Source: Pseudomonadota bacterium
GTDB lineage: Bacteria > Bdellovibrionota > UBA1018
Length of the DNA: 64,000 nt
Direction of reading: 5' to 3'
NCBI GenBank assembly: GCA_027485695.1
Contig: JAIXQO010000002.1
Location: 248,001 to 312,000, forward strand
The notes beneath the pieces were generated by a model. That model saw only the letters and a program-made list of their open reading frames with translations. It made no database searches and was not told the DNA's origin. Both the position numbers and the translations under genes were made by a program. Numbering within the stretch: the first letter of the stretch is position 1; each line of letters opens with the position of its first letter. Shown piece after piece: positions 1-9,395 of this stretch.

Positions 1-897
1 ATCGCGAAATGGACTCTGGATGGGGATCTGATCCAGAAGATTTACGATTATGGAACCAGCACCTCCCTCAGCCCGATGGACCTCGTTCTCAAGGTTCTCG
101 ATGGACGCCAAAAACTTCTTTCGCTCACTATCAATGGATCAGTGGCCCAAGTGAATTCGATGGAGCTAAACGGCGGAGATTCCCAAATATTTATTTTCAA
201 TCCCGCAGCCCTCACGACCGGAACGCGACGACTTGCTCTGAGCGAAGACGGTGGATACCTGGTCGTCCGAACGGCAGGCGTCGAAAAATTTAACTCCAGT
301 GGAGTTCGACTTGGAACAGCACCTCGCTATGCAGCCGGTGGCACTTGTGTGGCAACCGCACTTTTCGACGTGACGGAGGCGAAACCAAACGCAACAACGA
401 CGATTGTACTTGCGGCGAATGCAGCGGCCTCTCCCAACAACAAGATAAACCTCTACCAAGTGACCAGCGGAGCCTGCATCGCGGGCGTCATACCGACCGG
501 CCCCGCCACATCCCTCGTTCCCGTGGGCATGTCATACGATACAGACAGCAACCAGCTCTACGTCCTCTACTACCCGTTCACGGGCGCAACGACGAACGCG
601 CAAATTTGGAGATTCGACGTCGGCGCAACCACGCTGACCAATGGGACATTGATTTTCAACGACGTCGGAGGCGACATCGCAGTTGCGAACGCAGCACCGT
701 CGAGCCTCGGTTCTGCGATCCGATTTTCGAGAAACCCAGTCGACGGTACGGCAATATACGTAGGAACGTCGTACAATTCAGTCGTCAAGTTGGTCGAATC
801 GTCGGGTACTTGGACCAAATGGAAAAATCAGCCTCTGATCTTCGACGATATTTTCGTTCGCGGTATTTCAAGCCTGACGATCGTGACAGAGGAATAG
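1..897 (+). CDS. C-terminal part of a propeller-like protein (partial)
   Basis: The frame is open from the first base of the window and ends at TAG, so the start lies upstream and at least 298 residues are visible. The residues alternate short beta-strand-like stretches with glycine/asparagine turns, for example KINLYQVTSG, NQLYVLYYPF and IYVGTSYNSVVKL. This recurring pattern is typical of WD40/YVTN-type beta-propeller blades, but I see no diagnostic motif. There is no membrane segment and few charged clusters, which fits an exported protein. The next gene is convergent, 18 bp away. The exact family is unknown; the propeller assignment is inference from strand periodicity. Confidence 0.7.
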   Translation: MAKWTLDGDLIQKIYDYGTSTSLSPMDLVLKVLDGRQKLLSLTINGSVAQVNSMELNGGDSQIFIFNPAALTTGTRRLALSEDGGYLVVRTAGVEKFNSSGVRLGTAPRYAAGGTCVATALFDVTEAKPNATTTIVLAANAAASPNNKINLYQVTSGACIAGVIPTGPATSLVPVGMSYDTDSNQLYVLYYPFTGATTNAQIWRFDVGATTLTNGTLIFNDVGGDIAVANAAPSSLGSAIRFSRNPVDGTAIYVGTSYNSVVKLVESSGTWTKWKNQPLIFDDIFVRGISSLTIVTEE

Positions 898-915
898 AAC
901 CTCACCCGATCACTC

Positions 916-3156
916 TCACAGCCCGCGAAGCTCTTTGAGCCGTTTCTTGTCGGCCACGATCCAAATGAGGTCACCGGCTTGAATCGCGAATTTGGAATCC
1001 GGATTCAAAATCCGGTCCCCACCACGCTCCACGCCCACCACCAGTCCGCCGGCTCGTTCACGAAACTGCGACTCAGCGATGGTCGCGCCGACGAATTTCG
1101 ATTCCGATCCCACTCGAAACGGGGTCAATCGATATTGCTCGTTTGTGATCTCAAGCGTGCGCTCTTCTTGATGGCCGAGCTCTACCCACGCTTGAAATTT
1201 CGCGATCGCTTCCTCGGGGCCGATCACGAAAACCTTGTCGCCCGGAAAAATACGTTCCTTGCGAGATGGCGCCATGATTCGCCGAATTCCGCGCTCAATG
1301 AGCGCAACCGACACGCCGAACTTCTCGCGAACTTTCATCGCTTCTAACGTCTCCCCCGCTTCCGGATGATGCGGCGGGATCAGGAACTCTGACAAGTGCG
1401 CGTCCCAAGGGGTCAGTTTTTCGATCGTTCCCAGCGGGGTTTCGATCGCGCCGGTCGCATCTTCACTCTCCCAATTGGTGAGGAACCGTTCTTCAAACCA
1501 GCGATACCCGCGATCCAAACGTCGAGAGAGGAACGCGAGAACACCCAGGCTCACGACAAACGACAACCCCCAGGTAAAAGACGCGAACTGCGTGATCAAA
1601 AACGCGAGGAGGCCAAGTGCCAGGCCGATTCGAACCAAATGCAAAAGAAACACGATCCAGCGGTATTGGCGTTTGCGGACCAGAGCCTGTTCGACATCTC
1701 GACGTGGACGCCCCATCGCTAGCGCCCAGAGAAACGGAGCCGCCAAAAAGAGCGTAGCCATTCCTCCGGCCGGCTGAGCGAATCGTGGAGTGATCCCTAA
1801 GTTTCCGGTCAGAAACGGCAGAAACAGATTCCTGCCGCCGAGGATCAGCGCGAGCGAAATCGTGATGTGCATGAATGCCTGAAACGCATGCGCTTGAAGA
1901 AGCTCTTTCCAGTGGCTCTCGCCCTGCACTCGCTCCAACTGCGAGGCATATCTTTTCAGAGCTTCTCGCCACGAGGCTGGGAGCAGAGATTCAAATCGAT
2001 CCGTCAGTGGATCAGAGAGCCTGAGCCAATAAGGAGTCATAAAACTCGTAACGATCGATACGAAAATCGCGACGGCGGGAATTTCGGGACGGAGCACTTT
2101 GGAGCGAATGCCCAGAGACGCGATGATGAACGAGAACTCGCCGATCTGACTCAAGCAAAGCGCCGCCCCAAAAGACGTCCGCACGCTTTGCCCCGCCAAG
2201 AGTGAACCGACAAAAGACGCGAGCGGTTTTAACGTCAGTACGCCCACAGAAATGACGATGATCAACTTCCAATGCGAGACGGCGATGCTCGGATCAAGAA
2301 GCATCCCGATAGAAACGAAAAATACGGCAGAGAACAAGTCTCGAACCGGAGCAACCAATTGCTCGATGCGCGGCCCTTCGAGCGTTTCTGAAAGCAATGA
2401 TCCCATCACGAATGCACCGAGTGCGGGAGCAAATCCAGCCTTGCTCGCGATCAGGACCATAGCCAAGCAGAGCCCCACGCCCAAGATGACCAACGTCTCG
2501 GCATTTAAAAAACTGCGTGTGAACCGCAGGAACGATGGGAGGAAGAACGTCCCTAGTACGATCCAGACAGTCAGGAAAAAACCGAGGCTCAAGACGCTCT
2601 CGATGAGCTCGCCGCCCTCGAGTTGTTTGGAAACGGTGAGCGTGGTCAAAAGAACGATCACTAGCACAGCAACCAGATCCTCAATCACGAGGACACCGAG
2701 CACGAGCTTGGAGAATTTTTTCTGCTTCAGGTTCAGTTCGGTCAGCGTACGGTAGATGATTGCGGTGCTAGAAATCGACACCATCCCGCCTAAGTAAAGG
2801 CTCTCAAGCGGCTTCCATCCGATCGATCGAGCCAGTGTATAGCCCGCGAAAAACATGACCGCAGTCTCTAAGGACGCGATCAAGAGCGCCGAGCCCCCGA
2901 CGTTCATCAACTTCTTGAAGCTGAATTCCAGACCAATGCTGAAAAGTAGGAAGATGACGCCGATTTCTGCCCAACTTTTGACGCTCGAATGGTCGACGAT
3001 GGACGGAAAAAAAGTGAAATGCGGCCCCACTAAAATACCGGCCACCAAGTACCCGAGCACGACGGGCTGCTTAAGCCATCGACAGAAAAGTGCAGCCGCT
3101 GCCGCCACCGTGAGGATCAATGCCAAATCAACGATGAGGATCGGTAAATGGTTCAT
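916..3156 (-). CDS. Kef-type K+/H+ antiporter (CPA2) with C-terminal TrkA-C domains
   Basis: A 746 residue inner-membrane monovalent cation:proton antiporter of the CPA2 family. The first 400 residues or so form about 12 hydrophobic helices, including VLGYLVAGILVGPH near the N-terminus, the SIGLEFSFKKL segment and the helix LVLGVLVIEDLVAVLV that carries the ion-binding acidic residues in this family. A second block of four helices follows, then two RCK/TrkA-C-like regulatory modules (FGVSVALIERG...FPGDKVFVIG and VGVERGG...QAGDLIWIV). Canonical Kef proteins end in an RCK-N nucleotide-binding domain, and here I see only the TrkA-C pair. ATG at 3156 is chosen; an in-frame TTG at 3168 is possible, and neither has a strong ribosome binding site. 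It is probably a potassium efflux or pH homeostasis system; the ion is not determinable from sequence. Confidence 0.92.
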   Translation of the reverse strand: MNHLPILIVDLALILTVAAAAALFCRWLKQPVVLGYLVAGILVGPHFTFFPSIVDHSSVKSWAEIGVIFLLFSIGLEFSFKKLMNVGGSALLIASLETAVMFFAGYTLARSIGWKPLESLYLGGMVSISSTAIIYRTLTELNLKQKKFSKLVLGVLVIEDLVAVLVIVLLTTLTVSKQLEGGELIESVLSLGFFLTVWIVLGTFFLPSFLRFTRSFLNAETLVILGVGLCLAMVLIASKAGFAPALGAFVMGSLLSETLEGPRIEQLVAPVRDLFSAVFFVSIGMLLDPSIAVSHWKLIIVISVGVLTLKPLASFVGSLLAGQSVRTSFGAALCLSQIGEFSFIIASLGIRSKVLRPEIPAVAIFVSIVTSFMTPYWLRLSDPLTDRFESLLPASWREALKRYASQLERVQGESHWKELLQAHAFQAFMHITISLALILGGRNLFLPFLTGNLGITPRFAQPAGGMATLFLAAPFLWALAMGRPRRDVEQALVRKRQYRWIVFLLHLVRIGLALGLLAFLITQFASFTWGLSFVVSLGVLAFLSRRLDRGYRWFEERFLTNWESEDATGAIETPLGTIEKLTPWDAHLSEFLIPPHHPEAGETLEAMKVREKFGVSVALIERGIRRIMAPSRKERIFPGDKVFVIGPEEAIAKFQAWVELGHQEERTLEITNEQYRLTPFRVGSESKFVGATIAESQFRERAGGLVVGVERGGDRILNPDSKFAIQAGDLIWIVADKKRLKELRGL

Positions 3157-3222
3157 GGGATTAACCAAATCTTATCCATTCTGCCGATTGCAATCACCTT
3201 CAAATTTAGAGAAACTGCACAC

Positions 3223-3621
3223 ATGATCAAGTTGCCCTCGATGCTCGAATCCGTTTTGAAAACCGTCTCCGAAAAAGGCCCCGAAGCGACGAGAGCCATT
3301 CAAGCATTGCTCGATGAGCACGGCGGCGTCTCCGGCCTCATGCAAAAACTCAAAGAGCCCGAAACTCGCCAAAAAATGAAAACATGGTTCGAGGACGGCA
3401 AAACTCTCGTATTGTCCCAAGAACAAGTTCAGAAGATCCTGGGTAACGATACGATCAAAAAAGTCTCCGAACGACTCTCGTCGACTCCTGAAAAAGTCAC
3501 GATGGTTCTGGCGGAAACACTCCCTCCGATCCTGAAAAAACTCGAAGAGATCGGCTCTTCGATCCCGGAAAATTCCGCGATCGGCAAAGCGGTCGATAAG
3601 CTCAAAGGGCTTTTAAAGTAG
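3223..3621 (+). CDS. Small helical protein of unknown function
   Basis: A 132 residue soluble protein with no signal peptide or membrane helix. It is almost entirely predicted amphipathic helix with many Lys/Glu pairs (KTVSEKGPEATRAIQALL, LIKDKF-like charged faces, LSSTPEKVTMVLAETL). The ATG at 3223 is preferred over the upstream in-frame GTG at 3148, which would run into the divergent antiporter gene. I do not recognise a family. The gene ends three bases before a 10 bp inverted repeat that separates it from the convergent thioesterase gene. Confidence 0.72.
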   Translation: MIKLPSMLESVLKTVSEKGPEATRAIQALLDEHGGVSGLMQKLKEPETRQKMKTWFEDGKTLVLSQEQVQKILGNDTIKKVSERLSSTPEKVTMVLAETLPPILKKLEEIGSSIPENSAIGKAVDKLKGLLK

Positions 3622-3670
3622 GCAATCAGGCAAGTGGGCGGTCGGGCAAAGCGCCGGAGACCTGATTGCC
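3621..3670. terminator. Inverted repeat between convergent genes
   Basis: GGCAATCAGG (3621-3630) and CCTGATTGCC (3661-3670) are perfect 10 bp complements around a GC-rich 30 nt loop. The left arm starts at the last base of the preceding stop codon. There is no good T-tract on either strand, so a hairpin that stabilises or terminates both convergent transcripts is a guess from position. Confidence 0.45.
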
Positions 3671-3683
3671 CGTCGCCGCGTTT

Positions 3684-4169
3684 TCACGACCCCTTATTTG
3701 CCAACTTCTGCAAATCAATCACGATAAACAGGCCCGTGCCTTCTGAGTAGACGGTTCCATCCGCGCCTTCGATACGGCCCCGGACAAAAAGTTTTTTTCC
3801 CTCTCGCTTTTCCACCTCGGTATAGACCGTCACGATCGTTCCGACCGGAAGCGACTTGCGAAAATTCACTTCGAGCTTAGCGGCAAGCACAGGCACGCCA
3901 TCCGCCCAAGGAAGCGCGCCCATCGACTCATCCAGTAACGCCGCCTGGCTCCCCCCATGCGCAAATCCAGGAGGTCCCTCGGACTCCGGACCGAACCAGG
4001 CACGCACCAAAAACGTTTCTTCGTCGTCGTGCCGAAAGAACCGAACTCGAATCGCATTGGATTCTCGCGCGCCGGAGACGAACGAGTGTTTTCTCGTTCC
4101 GGCAGGGAACGGTTTTATCTCTTGCCAGGCTTCGTCCGCGCTGGGGCGTAGGCTGCTTTCGGTGATCAT
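3684..4169 (-). CDS. PaaI-family hotdog thioesterase
   Basis: A 161 residue single hotdog-fold protein. The motif GFAHGGSQAALLDESMG near residue 80 matches the PaaI/YbgC-type HGG...D/E catalytic loop. It is followed by the usual strand set KLEVNFRKSLPVG, TVYTEVEKREGKKLFVRGRIE and VYSEGTGLFIVID. Family members hydrolyse acyl-CoA thioesters; the substrate here is unknown. An ATG at 4220 is in frame, but the ATG at 4169 is preceded by AGGAG at good spacing and leaves a normal-length domain, so I chose 4169. It stands alone on the minus strand. Confidence 0.85.
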   Translation of the reverse strand: MITESSLRPSADEAWQEIKPFPAGTRKHSFVSGARESNAIRVRFFRHDDEETFLVRAWFGPESEGPPGFAHGGSQAALLDESMGALPWADGVPVLAAKLEVNFRKSLPVGTIVTVYTEVEKREGKKLFVRGRIEGADGTVYSEGTGLFIVIDLQKLANKGS

Positions 4170-4332
4170 GAGTGGGATGCTCCTGGAGATCATAGTAACC
4201 CGCGCTCTGTGAAAACGCATCTCGCCCCCCTCGTCCAGCCGTCTCTTTCAGAACATCGGCTTCAGGTTTTCAATCAAGTTCGCCTCTGACTGCTCCGAAA
4301 AGATCTAGAGCCCCCTCGAGGAGATTCGTTCG

Positions 4333-5682
4333 TTGAAAAACTCGCCATCCGTCAAACGCACGCCGGTTCGCAACCTCACTGTTTTCACGGTGTTTTCATT
4401 TGTGATCATCGTCGCGCTCGCATTCGCGGAGTTCCAACTGCTCCGGGACTCCATCCAACAGAACGAACGTCACCTGAGAATTACGACGCTTCTGGGTCGT
4501 ATTGCACTCTATGACGAGACTTTGACGATGTCGGCGAAAATGGGCGCTCAGAGCGGTTCGCAGGAATGGGAAGCTCGCTACAAAGATACTGACCCGCTTC
4601 TCACGAAAACCTTGGCCGAACTCGCCTCACTCACCTCCAAAGAATCCGTCGCCCCGATCCAAACCGCCAACAACGCGCTTGTTGAGATGGAGACCACGGC
4701 TTTCGCGTTGAATCGCCATAACCGACACCGAGAGTCCATCGCACTGCTCAGCTCTCGGCGGTACGAGGACCAAAAACGACTCTACGCCGAAGGCATGGAT
4801 GAGGTCCGGGAAATCACCCGCCAACTCCTCGCCTCTGAACGCAGCCGAATCCAAGAAAATTCGACGACCATTTTCGTATCGATGATCTTTTTGACCCTCA
4901 TCGCATTCAGTTGTTGGATTGCGATCATTCGAGTGGTCCGCAATTGGGGTGATGAAAAAATCGAACAACTTCTGCAGAGCGACAAGTACAAAGCGCTCGG
5001 CGAGACCTCGACGACGCTGGCACACGAGATCTCGCGCCCGATGGCTACGGTTCGCCGCGAACTCGCACAAATCCGCCAACAGGGTTTTGATCCGGAATCC
5101 TGGCCCAAACGCGTCGCGCGAATGGAAGCCTGCGCGGGACAAGTCGAGCGACTCTGCCGGACTTTGCGACCATTTACACAGGAACTAGAAACGACCGATC
5201 TGGAACCGGTTCTTTTCCAAGAACTCGTCCAGGATACGCTCGAGCTTTGTCGCGGCCGATTCGCCAACCACGGCATCCGAATCGAAGAACGATATGGAGC
5301 ACCCGCAATTGTTCGCTGTCGAGCAGTCCAGATTTCCCAGGTGATTTTGAATCTGTTCAACAACGCGTTCGATGCCATCCTCGCTCATCCGGTGGAGAGT
5401 CGCTGGATCCGGATCGAACTAGAGGTCGACTCCGAATTCGTCCACCTGTCGATCACCGACTGCGGCAATGGCATTCCCGCGGCCATCGTCGAAAAAATGA
5501 TGTCTCCATTTTTCACCACCAAAACCTCCGGACGCGGCACAGGTCTGGGCCTCAGCGTTTCCACCGAGATTGCAAGCCAACATGGCGGTTCTCTCCAATA
5601 CGATTCGACCTCGTCGAATACGCGTTTTTTGCTCGAATTACCGGTACAAACGGTTCGTGCAATCACTGAACGTTCGGCGTAA
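4333..5682 (+). CDS. Membrane-bound sensor histidine kinase
   Basis: A 449 residue two-component sensor. Helix 1 lies about residues 16-34, then comes a periplasmic helical region of about 140 residues, helix 2 at about 178-202, a dimerisation/phosphoacceptor domain with His231 in TLAHEISRPM, and a HATPase domain with N box LNLFNNAFDAI, G1 DCGNGIP, F box MMSPFFTTK and G2 GTGLGLS. The boxes are most like NtrB/ZraS-type kinases. The start is TTG, supported by GAGGAG nine bases upstream and no better ATG. No response regulator is adjacent, so it is an orphan kinase; its stimulus and partner are unknown. Confidence 0.93.
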   Translation: MKNSPSVKRTPVRNLTVFTVFSFVIIVALAFAEFQLLRDSIQQNERHLRITTLLGRIALYDETLTMSAKMGAQSGSQEWEARYKDTDPLLTKTLAELASLTSKESVAPIQTANNALVEMETTAFALNRHNRHRESIALLSSRRYEDQKRLYAEGMDEVREITRQLLASERSRIQENSTTIFVSMIFLTLIAFSCWIAIIRVVRNWGDEKIEQLLQSDKYKALGETSTTLAHEISRPMATVRRELAQIRQQGFDPESWPKRVARMEACAGQVERLCRTLRPFTQELETTDLEPVLFQELVQDTLELCRGRFANHGIRIEERYGAPAIVRCRAVQISQVILNLFNNAFDAILAHPVESRWIRIELEVDSEFVHLSITDCGNGIPAAIVEKMMSPFFTTKTSGRGTGLGLSVSTEIASQHGGSLQYDSTSSNTRFLLELPVQTVRAITERSA

Positions 5683-5777
5683 ACGTCCGCAGCGTTGTCA
5701 GCTCATGGCGAAATCCAAGCCGCGACCGGTTGACTCGGACTCTATCTAAACTCTCGAACACCCGCTAGAATAGTGCG

Positions 5778-6245
5778 ATGAACCCTACTCCCCTTGCCGT
5801 CCGCACCGCGGACGCAGCCGACTGCGACCTCATCGTCGAATTCCAACTCACGATGGCCATTGAATCAGAAAACCTCGCCCTCGACCGGGAGACCGTCACC
5901 CGGGGCGTGGCCCGAGTACTATCGGATCCTGCTATCGGCGAGTACCTGATCACTGAGGAAAACAGCACTCCGACCGGCTGCGTCCTACTTCAGAGGGAAT
6001 GGAGTGACTGGCGCGCCAAATGGGTCTACTGGATCCATAGCCTCTACGTCGTTCCGTCGTCGCGTCGTCAGGGAACCTTTAAAAAGCTCTATGAACTCCT
6101 GAAAAATCGCGCCGAAAACGATTTCGATTGCTCGGGCCTCAGGCTCTATGTCGATCGCGGGAATTTAACGGCTCAAAGGGCGTACGAAAAGGTCGGAATG
6201 ACCCAAGATCACTACGTTCTTTACGAGTGGCTAAAAGAGTCTTGA
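5778..6245 (+). CDS. GNAT-family N-acetyltransferase
   Basis: A 155 residue single-domain Gcn5-related acetyltransferase. The acetyl-CoA binding region is seen in HSLYVVPSSRRQGTFKKLYELL (beta4 plus the R-x-x-G-x pyrophosphate loop), followed by LRLYVDRGNLTAQRAYEKVGM, the classic motif B with YEKVG. The N-terminus VRTADAADCDLIVEFQ is the usual beta1-alpha1. Such enzymes acetylate amines of small molecules or proteins; the substrate is not predictable. It lies between the histidine kinase and citrate synthase genes without overlap. Confidence 0.9.
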   Translation: MNPTPLAVRTADAADCDLIVEFQLTMAIESENLALDRETVTRGVARVLSDPAIGEYLITEENSTPTGCVLLQREWSDWRAKWVYWIHSLYVVPSSRRQGTFKKLYELLKNRAENDFDCSGLRLYVDRGNLTAQRAYEKVGMTQDHYVLYEWLKES

Positions 6246-6327
6246 AACGGGCAGCCAAACCTCGGTAAGCTCTAGAGAAATTTGAATTTTTTAATTCCTT
6301 TAACCTTCTTTCCTTGAGGAGATTTCC

Positions 6328-7632
6328 ATGAGCGTCAACGCCCCCAAGAAAATCGATTCCGTAAAAGTCGTCATCGGCGACAAAACCGTTGAGTGCCCAG
6401 CATTCGAGGGTATCGAGAACGAGAAGTCATTCGACATCGGCAAACTTCGCGATCAGACCGGCTATGTCACTTTCGATAACGGTTACGCGAACACCTCTCC
6501 AGTGATCAGCGACATCACCTACCTCGATGGCGACAACGGTGTTCTTCGCTACCGCGGTTATCCGATCGAGCAACTCGCAGAAAAGGCATCCTTCGTCGAA
6601 GTCGCCTATCTCCTGATTCATGGCGAACTCCCGAAAAAAGCCGAGCTCGACAAATTCGTCAAAGGCATCGAAGAAAATCAAACGGTCGATAGCAACTTCT
6701 ACAAAATCTTCGACGCGTTTCCGAAAAACACTCACCCGATGGCGATGTTGACGGCAGCGACCGTCGCACTTTCGGGCCAGTATCCGAACGACAACGAAAT
6801 CACCAACAAGGCCTCGGTCGAAAAAACGATCTATCGTCTCTTGGGCCAATTCCCGGCTCTCTGCGCAGCAGCCTACCGCCACTCGAGAGGCGAGTCCCGC
6901 ATCTCTGCTAAACCAGGACTCGACTACTGCTCGAATTTCATGAGCCTGATGTACGCCAAAGACGGTTCCTACTCCGTACCAAAGGAAATCGTCTCGGCCC
7001 TGAATCTCCTCCTCATCCTCCACGCCGACCACGAGCAAAACTGCTCGACTTCGACCGTGCGCTTGGTCGGTTCGTCGAATGCGAACCTCTACGCCTCGAT
7101 CGCTGCCGGCATCACCGCTCTCTGGGGCCCGCTCCACGGCGGCGCGAACCAAGCGGTCATGGAAATGCTGGAAGAAATCCAAAAATCCGGAGGCGATATC
7201 CAAGCCACCGTCGCCAAGGCAAAAGACAAGGCCTCGGGTTTCAAGCTGATGGGATTCGGTCACCGCGTGTACAAGAATTTCGATCCGCGCGCCAAGATCA
7301 TCAAAAAAGCCTGCGACCAGGTTCTGAACGCTCTCGGCATCCAGAACCCGCTCTTGGGCCTCGCGCAGCAGCTCGAAGCAGCCGCGCTGACCGATGCTTA
7401 CTTCGTCGAGAAGAAACTCTACCCGAACGTCGACTTCTACTCGGGCATCATCTACAGCGCGCTCAACATCCCAGTGGAAATGTTCACGCCGATGTTCGCG
7501 CTCGGACGCATGCCGGGCTGGATTGCCCAGTGGAAAGAAATGATCGACGGCGGCACCACAAAAATCGGCCGTCCTCGTCAGATCTACACGGGCTACGCCA
7601 AGCGCGACTACGTTTCAATCGACGCAAGATAG
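6328..7632 (+). CDS. gltA: Citrate synthase
   Basis: Condenses oxaloacetate and acetyl-CoA to citrate, the entry step of the TCA cycle. The 434 residues match the long (type II, hexameric, NADH-sensitive) bacterial form. Visible motifs are HADHEQNCSTSTVRLVGSS, GPLHGGANQAVMEML and MGFGHRVYKNFDPRAKI, which contain the two active-site histidines, and GIIYSALNIP with DFYSG that supply the catalytic Asp region. GAGGAG lies well placed before ATG. The gene is monocistronic: a spaced upstream region and a strong terminator at 7660 flank it. Confidence 0.98.
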   Translation: MSVNAPKKIDSVKVVIGDKTVECPAFEGIENEKSFDIGKLRDQTGYVTFDNGYANTSPVISDITYLDGDNGVLRYRGYPIEQLAEKASFVEVAYLLIHGELPKKAELDKFVKGIEENQTVDSNFYKIFDAFPKNTHPMAMLTAATVALSGQYPNDNEITNKASVEKTIYRLLGQFPALCAAAYRHSRGESRISAKPGLDYCSNFMSLMYAKDGSYSVPKEIVSALNLLLILHADHEQNCSTSTVRLVGSSNANLYASIAAGITALWGPLHGGANQAVMEMLEEIQKSGGDIQATVAKAKDKASGFKLMGFGHRVYKNFDPRAKIIKKACDQVLNALGIQNPLLGLAQQLEAAALTDAYFVEKKLYPNVDFYSGIIYSALNIPVEMFTPMFALGRMPGWIAQWKEMIDGGTTKIGRPRQIYTGYAKRDYVSIDAR

Positions 7633-7659
7633 AACTCATTTCCAGGAAAAACTAAGAGA

Positions 7660-7690
7660 GGGAGAGCTGGAAAAGCTCTCCCTTTTTGCT
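7660..7690 (+). terminator. Intrinsic terminator of gltA
   Basis: A perfect 9 bp stem GGGAGAGCT / AGCTCTCCC with loop GGAAA is followed by TTTTTGCTTTTT, 28 bases after the citrate synthase stop codon. Confidence 0.92.
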
Positions 7691-7737
7691 TTTTATAGGC
7701 GAGTTCCGCTAAGCTGGTTTCCCAAGAGGTATCGCCG

Positions 7738-9006
7738 ATGAACGCCGCCATTTTTACCGCACTCTTCGTGTTCCCTTTTCTCATCGAACGACTGGCCGAT
7801 CTGCTTCATTTGAAACAAGCCGCACTCCCCCTACCCGAAGCGCTCGACTCACTCCAGAAACCCGATGAACACGACAAGGCCTACCACTACGCCATCTTGC
7901 GTACGCGCCTCGGTTGGTTCTCAGAGACCACGCAACTCGTGCTTTTTATCGCATTTTGGGCACTCGGAGGATTTCCGATGATCGCCTCCTTCGCCGAAGG
8001 ATTCACAGACTCGCCCTTCATGGCCGGGCTCATTTTCACCTTCAGTTTGCTCGGTCTTCCATTTTTGATCGGAATTCCATTCAACTACTACTCGACTTTC
8101 GTGATCGAGGAAAAATTCGGATTCAACCGCACGACCAAGAAACTTTTCGCGCAGGACTTGGCCAAGAGCCTCGTGCTCTCGCTGATCTTGGGTTCAGCCC
8201 TCATCCTAGGCGCCTATAGTTTACTTGACCGGCTCGGTGCAAACGCGGCGGTCGCACTTTTCATCTTTTACGCGGTTTTTCAGGTGGTGATCCTCTTTGT
8301 CGCCCCCGTGCTCATCCTTCCGCTCTTTTTGAAACTGACGCCGCTTGAGGACGGGGACGCAAAAAGCGCGATCGAGGCCTACCGCGCGCGCCATCCGTTC
8401 AAACTCAATGGCGTCTGGGTCTGTGACGCTTCTAAGCGCTCCGCCAAGTCGAACGCTTTTTTCACGGGGTTCGGAAAATTTCGACGTTTGGTGCTCTTTG
8501 ATACGCTCTTGAAATCACAGTCGCCGCGCGAACTCACGGCGATCGTCGCGCACGAGGCCGGACATTTCGTCAAAAACCACATCCTTCGAACGCTCGCTCT
8601 AGGATTCGTGATCACGTTCGTGTTCCTATTCGGAACCGTGGAACTCGTAAATCTGCCGTTTTTGTATCGTTTTTTCGGCTTCGAGGAATTCGCTCAATTC
8701 CAATACGTTTATGGGCTGCCGCTCGCGGTACTTTTTCTGTCCAAGCTCACTTATCCGCTCTCGATCGTGCAAATGTGGATCTCGCGCAAACACGAATATG
8801 AGGCTGATGCGTTTTCAGTCGAGACCACGAATGACGGAGAGGCACTCAAGACGTCTCTCACTAAACTATCGCGTGAGAACCTCTCGCTACTCACCTACCA
8901 TCCGCTCTATACGGCGCTGCACCTGTCGCATCCGAGTCTTCCGTCGCGCTTAAAAGCGATCGACTATCTGAACGCCCAGAGACAGAGCTCCGGGGCGCCG
9001 GCGTGA
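7738..9006 (+). CDS. Ste24-like M48 membrane metalloprotease
   Basis: A 422 residue integral membrane zinc protease of family M48A (CAAX prenyl protease 1/Ste24 type). Several N-terminal hydrophobic helices surround YYSTFVIEEKFGFNRTT, a Ste24 signature. The zinc site is HEAGH near residue 271, with the third ligand in KHEYEADAFS, and the family hallmark KSNAFFTGFGKFRRLVLFDTL precedes it. In eukaryotes Ste24 processes prenylated proteins; bacterial homologues have less clear substrates, probably membrane-protein quality control. AGAGGT precedes the ATG. The stop overlaps the start of the next small gene. Confidence 0.93.
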   Translation: MNAAIFTALFVFPFLIERLADLLHLKQAALPLPEALDSLQKPDEHDKAYHYAILRTRLGWFSETTQLVLFIAFWALGGFPMIASFAEGFTDSPFMAGLIFTFSLLGLPFLIGIPFNYYSTFVIEEKFGFNRTTKKLFAQDLAKSLVLSLILGSALILGAYSLLDRLGANAAVALFIFYAVFQVVILFVAPVLILPLFLKLTPLEDGDAKSAIEAYRARHPFKLNGVWVCDASKRSAKSNAFFTGFGKFRRLVLFDTLLKSQSPRELTAIVAHEAGHFVKNHILRTLALGFVITFVFLFGTVELVNLPFLYRFFGFEEFAQFQYVYGLPLAVLFLSKLTYPLSIVQMWISRKHEYEADAFSVETTNDGEALKTSLTKLSRENLSLLTYHPLYTALHLSHPSLPSRLKAIDYLNAQRQSSGAPA

Positions 9007-9380
9007 TCGTCTCGGTGGCGATCCTGGTGTCTGCTGCACTGGTAGCTGCACCGAAGTCGTTCGCGGATACTCCCGATTCGACCAAGTCGTCCATTCAATG
9101 GAATGAAACCCGGATTTCCAAAAAAATCTCGAACTGGAAAACGGGAGATCTTCTCGCGGCTCAAGTGGTGTTTCGAGCGGCAATCGAAGGGAATAATCCT
9201 TGCGGGTTTTCACAGGAATATCTCACGGCGGCACCGCAGTTATTTCAAGGCGAACTCGACGGACGAAAAACAGGCGCCAATACTCAAATCTGCGGAAAGC
9301 CGATCATTGAACTCACGGGAGACGAGACGCAGAAATGCGCGAACCAACACGCCGCACGTGTTTGTTCGCGCTTAAAATAA
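9003..9380 (+). CDS. Small exported protein coupled to the Ste24-like protease
   Basis: A 125 residue protein starting at GTG within the sequence GTGA that also holds the protease stop codon, so it is probably translationally coupled. Residues 1-20 (IVSVAILVSAALVAAPKSFA) look like a Sec signal peptide with cleavage after SFA. The mature part has four cysteines (NPCGFS, TQICGKP, QKCANQ, RVCSRL), which could form two disulfides after export. No family is recognised. Its tight link to a membrane protease suggests an accessory or substrate role, which is inference. Confidence 0.7.
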   Translation: MIVSVAILVSAALVAAPKSFADTPDSTKSSIQWNETRISKKISNWKTGDLLAAQVVFRAAIEGNNPCGFSQEYLTAAPQLFQGELDGRKTGANTQICGKPIIELTGDETQKCANQHAARVCSRLK

Positions 9381-9395
9381 AAAAGTCCCATCCAG

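Noticed and set aside
345..938. 197 codon frame overlapping the first partial gene
   Set aside because: Arg-rich shadow frame; the frame open from base 1 has better amino-acid composition and continues from outside the window.
6427..7263. 278 codon frame antisense to citrate synthase
   Set aside because: Shadow of a highly biased gene; translation has no domain features.
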